Positions 61,289 through 64,000 of a stretch of DNA of 64,000 nucleotides are shown piece by piece. Each line of letters starts with the position of its first letter. Within the stretch, counting starts at the first letter, position 1. A program made the position numbers and the translations under genes. The stretch covers positions 165,882-229,881 of the forward strand of contig CALRQT020000006.1 of the NCBI GenBank assembly GCA_943370385.1, given 5' to 3'. A model generated the notes under the pieces. That model was not told the origin of the DNA, made no database searches, and saw only the letters and a program-made list of their open reading frames with translations. Origin of the DNA: BAIKAL-G1 sp943370385. GTDB taxonomy: Bacteria; Cyanobacteriota; Cyanobacteriia; PCC-6307; Cyanobiaceae.

Positions 61289-61357
61289 TTGGAATGGTTG
61301 AATTCTGTTTTTGAATTCTTTGTTTCAAGTGTAAACAAACCCTTCTTCTTGGTCGCA

Positions 61358-64000
61358 ATGACAACCAGCGCGTTTTCAGGCATCCTTGGGCAACAGGCAA
61401 ATCTTGGTTTTCGTGGCGATGTTCCTCCTGGATTTTCGGCGGAAAGAAATGCCGAGATTGCTAAGAAAATGCAGGATACACTTTCTCCAATCGAAACATT
61501 TAAATGGTTTTACAATGCTGTCAGGAATAATGCCCCAGACGAACAGGGCATACGCCGCATGGAGCTTTGGGAATCAATGGATTATAAACAGCTCGATCCA
61601 AAATACGCCGATTTCGGAAACTTTAACTATGGTGTTGTTGGTAGGGCTATTGGGTTGCCTCGTGAGGTCCTGCTCTATGCTGCAGGAGTTGCGCAACAGC
61701 TCAACAAATATGAGAGGGATTCAAACGGCAATTATCGCCTGGATGAATCTGGCAACAAGGTAAAGGAGAGCTTGTTCTATGCAATTGCAAATTCATTGGC
61801 CGACCCCATAAACAAGGGTGACAATGAAGGGGATCAAGGATGGGTAATACGGGGGATGGATGCTGCTGACGACGCGGGTATTTCAAGGCCATTCAGTCGT
61901 TTTTGGGGTGATTTAGATATTGATGATAGGTTTTGGCTTTTGGCAATTCCATTCCTCCCGCCTAATATGCGGTTGCTCGTATTGGGTTTAGGTTTAGCTT
62001 TTAAATTAGCTGAAGAATGGCAAAGACGCGACCCCATCATCCTCGATCTCGATGGCGATGGCGTCGAAACCCTGGCCCAAGAATCGGGCCGCCATTTTGA
62101 CCATGACGGCAATGGCTTTGCCGAACAAACCGGCTGGGTGGGAGCCGATGATGGCCTGTTGATTCGGGATCGCCAGCCAGGTGCTGCGATCACATCTGGC
62201 TCCCAGTTGTTTGGTGATTCCACCCTGCTGAGAAACGGTAATAAGGCTTCCCATGGTTTTGAGGCCCTGGCTGATTTGGATGACAACCATGATGGCGTCA
62301 TCGATCAAGCCGATGCCGCCTGGGCTGAATTGGCCATCTGGAAAGATAGCAATAGTGATGCCTATCTCGATCCCGGCGAGCGGCTCAGCCTCGAGCAGGC
62401 CGGAGTTCGTCAACTCCGCCTGGCCTATCGCGATGGCAGTCAGGTTGATGCCCAAGGCAACCAACACCTGCAGCTAGGTACCTACCTCACCAGCCAAGGG
62501 GAAGAACGGGCGATGGAGGACATCGCCTTTAGTGTCGACCTGGCCCGTACCCAGGAGCTGGAACGGCTTGCCCTCGATCCCGATATGGAGGCTCTCCCAG
62601 ATCTTGCTGGCCTTGGCAATGTCCACAGCCTCCATCAGGCGATGCAGCGGGATCAAAGCGGTGCCCTCAAATCGATCGTGCTCCAGTGGACCCAGGCCTC
62701 TGAAGAGGAGCGCGCTCTGCTGATTCGCCCCCTGATCTTCCGTTGGACTGGGGTGTTTGAGCAATCGGCCAGCCCCCTGCCTGGCCTATCAGATGGTCGG
62801 ATGCTTGCGGCGTTAGAGGCCCTGTTCGGCCAGCGCTACCGCAATGGAGCCGGGATCCAAGGAGAGATCCCAGGGCAGCAACTCGAGAAGGTTTTCAACG
62901 ATTTTGCAGAGGTTACCTCCGCCCTATTGGAGTCCAACAAACTGCTGAGTCCAATCATCCAGCGCCTCGGCTTTACCTGGGATGATGTCTCCAAAAATTT
63001 TGGTATCAACGTAGAGCAAGCTGCCCAATACCTTGTTGAAACACAAGCTGCTACCCCTAGCGCAGCCCATCTGAAGAGGCTGCGCATCGCCCTTCTTGGT
63101 GCGTCTGATTTTGGTTCTGAACTTTTAGACGCGTTCAAGAAACTCGCGCTTCAATCCGATGATGTAATGCGTCGAGTGCTTTTCTCCATTAGCATCGAAA
63201 ATCCGATTTTTGGCTTCTTGCAGGCAGATTTCATGTCTGGTACTGCCGGCAATGATTTCATTGATGGTGGAGGTGGTGATGACATTATCCAAGCCGGTGA
63301 CGCCGATGATTCTCTCTTTGGGGCAGAAGGGAACGACGCGCTCTATGGGCAGAGTGGTGTTGATCTGCTGGATGGTGGTAGCGGAGACGATGTGTTGTAT
63401 GGAGGGGCGGGTGATGATGTGTATTTGTTTGGCAAGGGGTATGGGAATGATGTGATTGGAGGGGAGGTTTTCTATTCGTTGGATGGACCGTCAATTGGTT
63501 ATAATGTGTTAAAGCTAAAGAGTGGCGTCACGGCAGAAGAAGTGCGTTTAACGCGGGTTGGCGATGGGCTTGTGTTGACGATAGAGGGAACGGGTGACTC
63601 GATTACTGCGAGTAACTTCTTCTACTATGATGATCCCAGTAACGGATATAACACGCTACAAGCAGTTCTTTTTGCGGATGGCAGCAGTTGGCGTGATATG
63701 GCTGCGCTACTAAAAACAAAGGGATTCAGCGGAACATCCGGATCAGAAAGTTTGTTCGGAAGTTATTGGAGCGATGTGATTAGTGGGTTAGCGGGTGATG
63801 ATGAGTTGCGTGGATTGGGCGGCGATGATGTGATCCATGGCGATTCAGGTAATGACGTTGTGTGGGCTGGTAGCGGCAATGATGGGATAGAAGGTGGGGA
63901 AGGGGACGACACGCTCTATGGGGAGAGCGGCATTGATCTGCTGGATGGTGGTAGCGGAGATGATGTGTTGTGTGGCGGTACGGGTGATGATGTGTATTTG
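61358..64000 (+). CDS. RTX-type calcium-binding secreted protein (3' end beyond window)
   Basis: Open to the window end: 881 codons from ATG 61358 (MTTSAFSGILGQQANLGF). Residues about 1-220 are globular and unassigned; then PIILDLDGDGVETLA, DLDDNHDGVIDQADAAW and WKDSNSDAYLDPGERL, EF-hand-like Asp/Asn loops; a helical region (residues about 400-620); then RTX blocks from GTAGNDFIDGGGGDDII, GAEGNDALYGQSGVDLLDGGSGDDVLYGGAGDDVY, again near the end. RTX proteins bind calcium outside the cell and leave by type I secretion with no N-terminal signal, as here. It could use the TolC-like channel at 23.1 kb. Enzymatic role unknown. Confidence 0.92.
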   Translation, partial: MTTSAFSGILGQQANLGFRGDVPPGFSAERNAEIAKKMQDTLSPIETFKWFYNAVRNNAPDEQGIRRMELWESMDYKQLDPKYADFGNFNYGVVGRAIGLPREVLLYAAGVAQQLNKYERDSNGNYRLDESGNKVKESLFYAIANSLADPINKGDNEGDQGWVIRGMDAADDAGISRPFSRFWGDLDIDDRFWLLAIPFLPPNMRLLVLGLGLAFKLAEEWQRRDPIILDLDGDGVETLAQESGRHFDHDGNGFAEQTGWVGADDGLLIRDRQPGAAITSGSQLFGDSTLLRNGNKASHGFEALADLDDNHDGVIDQADAAWAELAIWKDSNSDAYLDPGERLSLEQAGVRQLRLAYRDGSQVDAQGNQHLQLGTYLTSQGEERAMEDIAFSVDLARTQELERLALDPDMEALPDLAGLGNVHSLHQAMQRDQSGALKSIVLQWTQASEEERALLIRPLIFRWTGVFEQSASPLPGLSDGRMLAALEALFGQRYRNGAGIQGEIPGQQLEKVFNDFAEVTSALLESNKLLSPIIQRLGFTWDDVSKNFGINVEQAAQYLVETQAATPSAAHLKRLRIALLGASDFGSELLDAFKKLALQSDDVMRRVLFSISIENPIFGFLQADFMSGTAGNDFIDGGGGDDIIQAGDADDSLFGAEGNDALYGQSGVDLLDGGSGDDVLYGGAGDDVYLFGKGYGNDVIGGEVFYSLDGPSIGYNVLKLKSGVTAEEVRLTRVGDGLVLTIEGTGDSITASNFFYYDDPSNGYNTLQAVLFADGSSWRDMAALLKTKGFSGTSGSESLFGSYWSDVISGLAGDDELRGLGGDDVIHGDSGNDVVWAGSGNDGIEGGEGDDTLYGESGIDLLDGGSGDDVLCGGTGDDVYL

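Overview
The window looks like a chromosomal piece of a GC-rich picocyanobacterium (Synechococcus/Cyanobium type). Pointers are a phylloquinone block (menF, menA, menC), a DUF3285 membrane protein, a bifunctional (p)ppGpp enzyme, a GrrP-GrrA-GrrM cyclophane-peptide cluster of the kind common in these organisms, and the gene order trpG, dgkA, ybeY, DUF3285, prfB, grxC, gshB, men. The lineage is inferred from gene content and my memory of gene orders, not from a search.

Layout. 0-6.2 kb: core genes (ylqF/rbgA GTPase, rluD, a fused peptide-type ABC ATPase, spoT). 6.5-27.8 kb: accessory region with a secreted protein, a metallophosphoesterase, a HepT/MntA toxin-antitoxin pair, selO, a TerB-like membrane protein, a polypeptide-GalNAc-transferase-like glycosyltransferase, two very short double-glycine peptide genes on the minus strand, a complete NHLM-type exporter (C39 peptidase-ABC, second ABC, HlyD, TolC), a second TerB-like paralogue and two small proteins. 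27.8-38 kb: mnmE, higBA, nadC, the grr cluster, three small secreted proteins (one chaperone-like), argS. 38-43.2 kb: hicAB, then an attC-site cassette array without an integrase, placed between repeated copies of the argS 3' end. 43.3-57 kb: core block with nucleotidyltransferase, hisC, amine oxidase, hydrolase, trpG, dgkA, ybeY, DUF3285, prfB (with programmed frameshift), vapBC, grxC, gshB, menF, menA, menC. 57-64 kb: AT-richer accessory region with duplicated small membrane-protein genes behind a second, decayed menC 3' end, and a large RTX calcium-binding protein that runs off the end.

How genes work together. The NHLM exporter (17.1-24.7 kb) should cleave and export the two small peptides encoded just downstream of it; their promoters are conserved between the copies. 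Their predicted cores lack cysteine and are rich in Pro/Ser/Thr, and the nearby GT27-like glycosyltransferase suggests a glycosylated peptide (hypothesis). The Grr cluster is a second, known peptide-modification system.

The most unusual structural theme is that the 3' end of a housekeeping gene is repeated downstream at three separate places (selO, argS three times, menC), each time bracketing accessory genes; a fourth small case lies at 27.3-27.8 kb. The argS copies bracket hicAB and an attC cassette array; the selO copies bracket the peptide/exporter region; the menC copies start two diverged units of the same membrane-protein genes.
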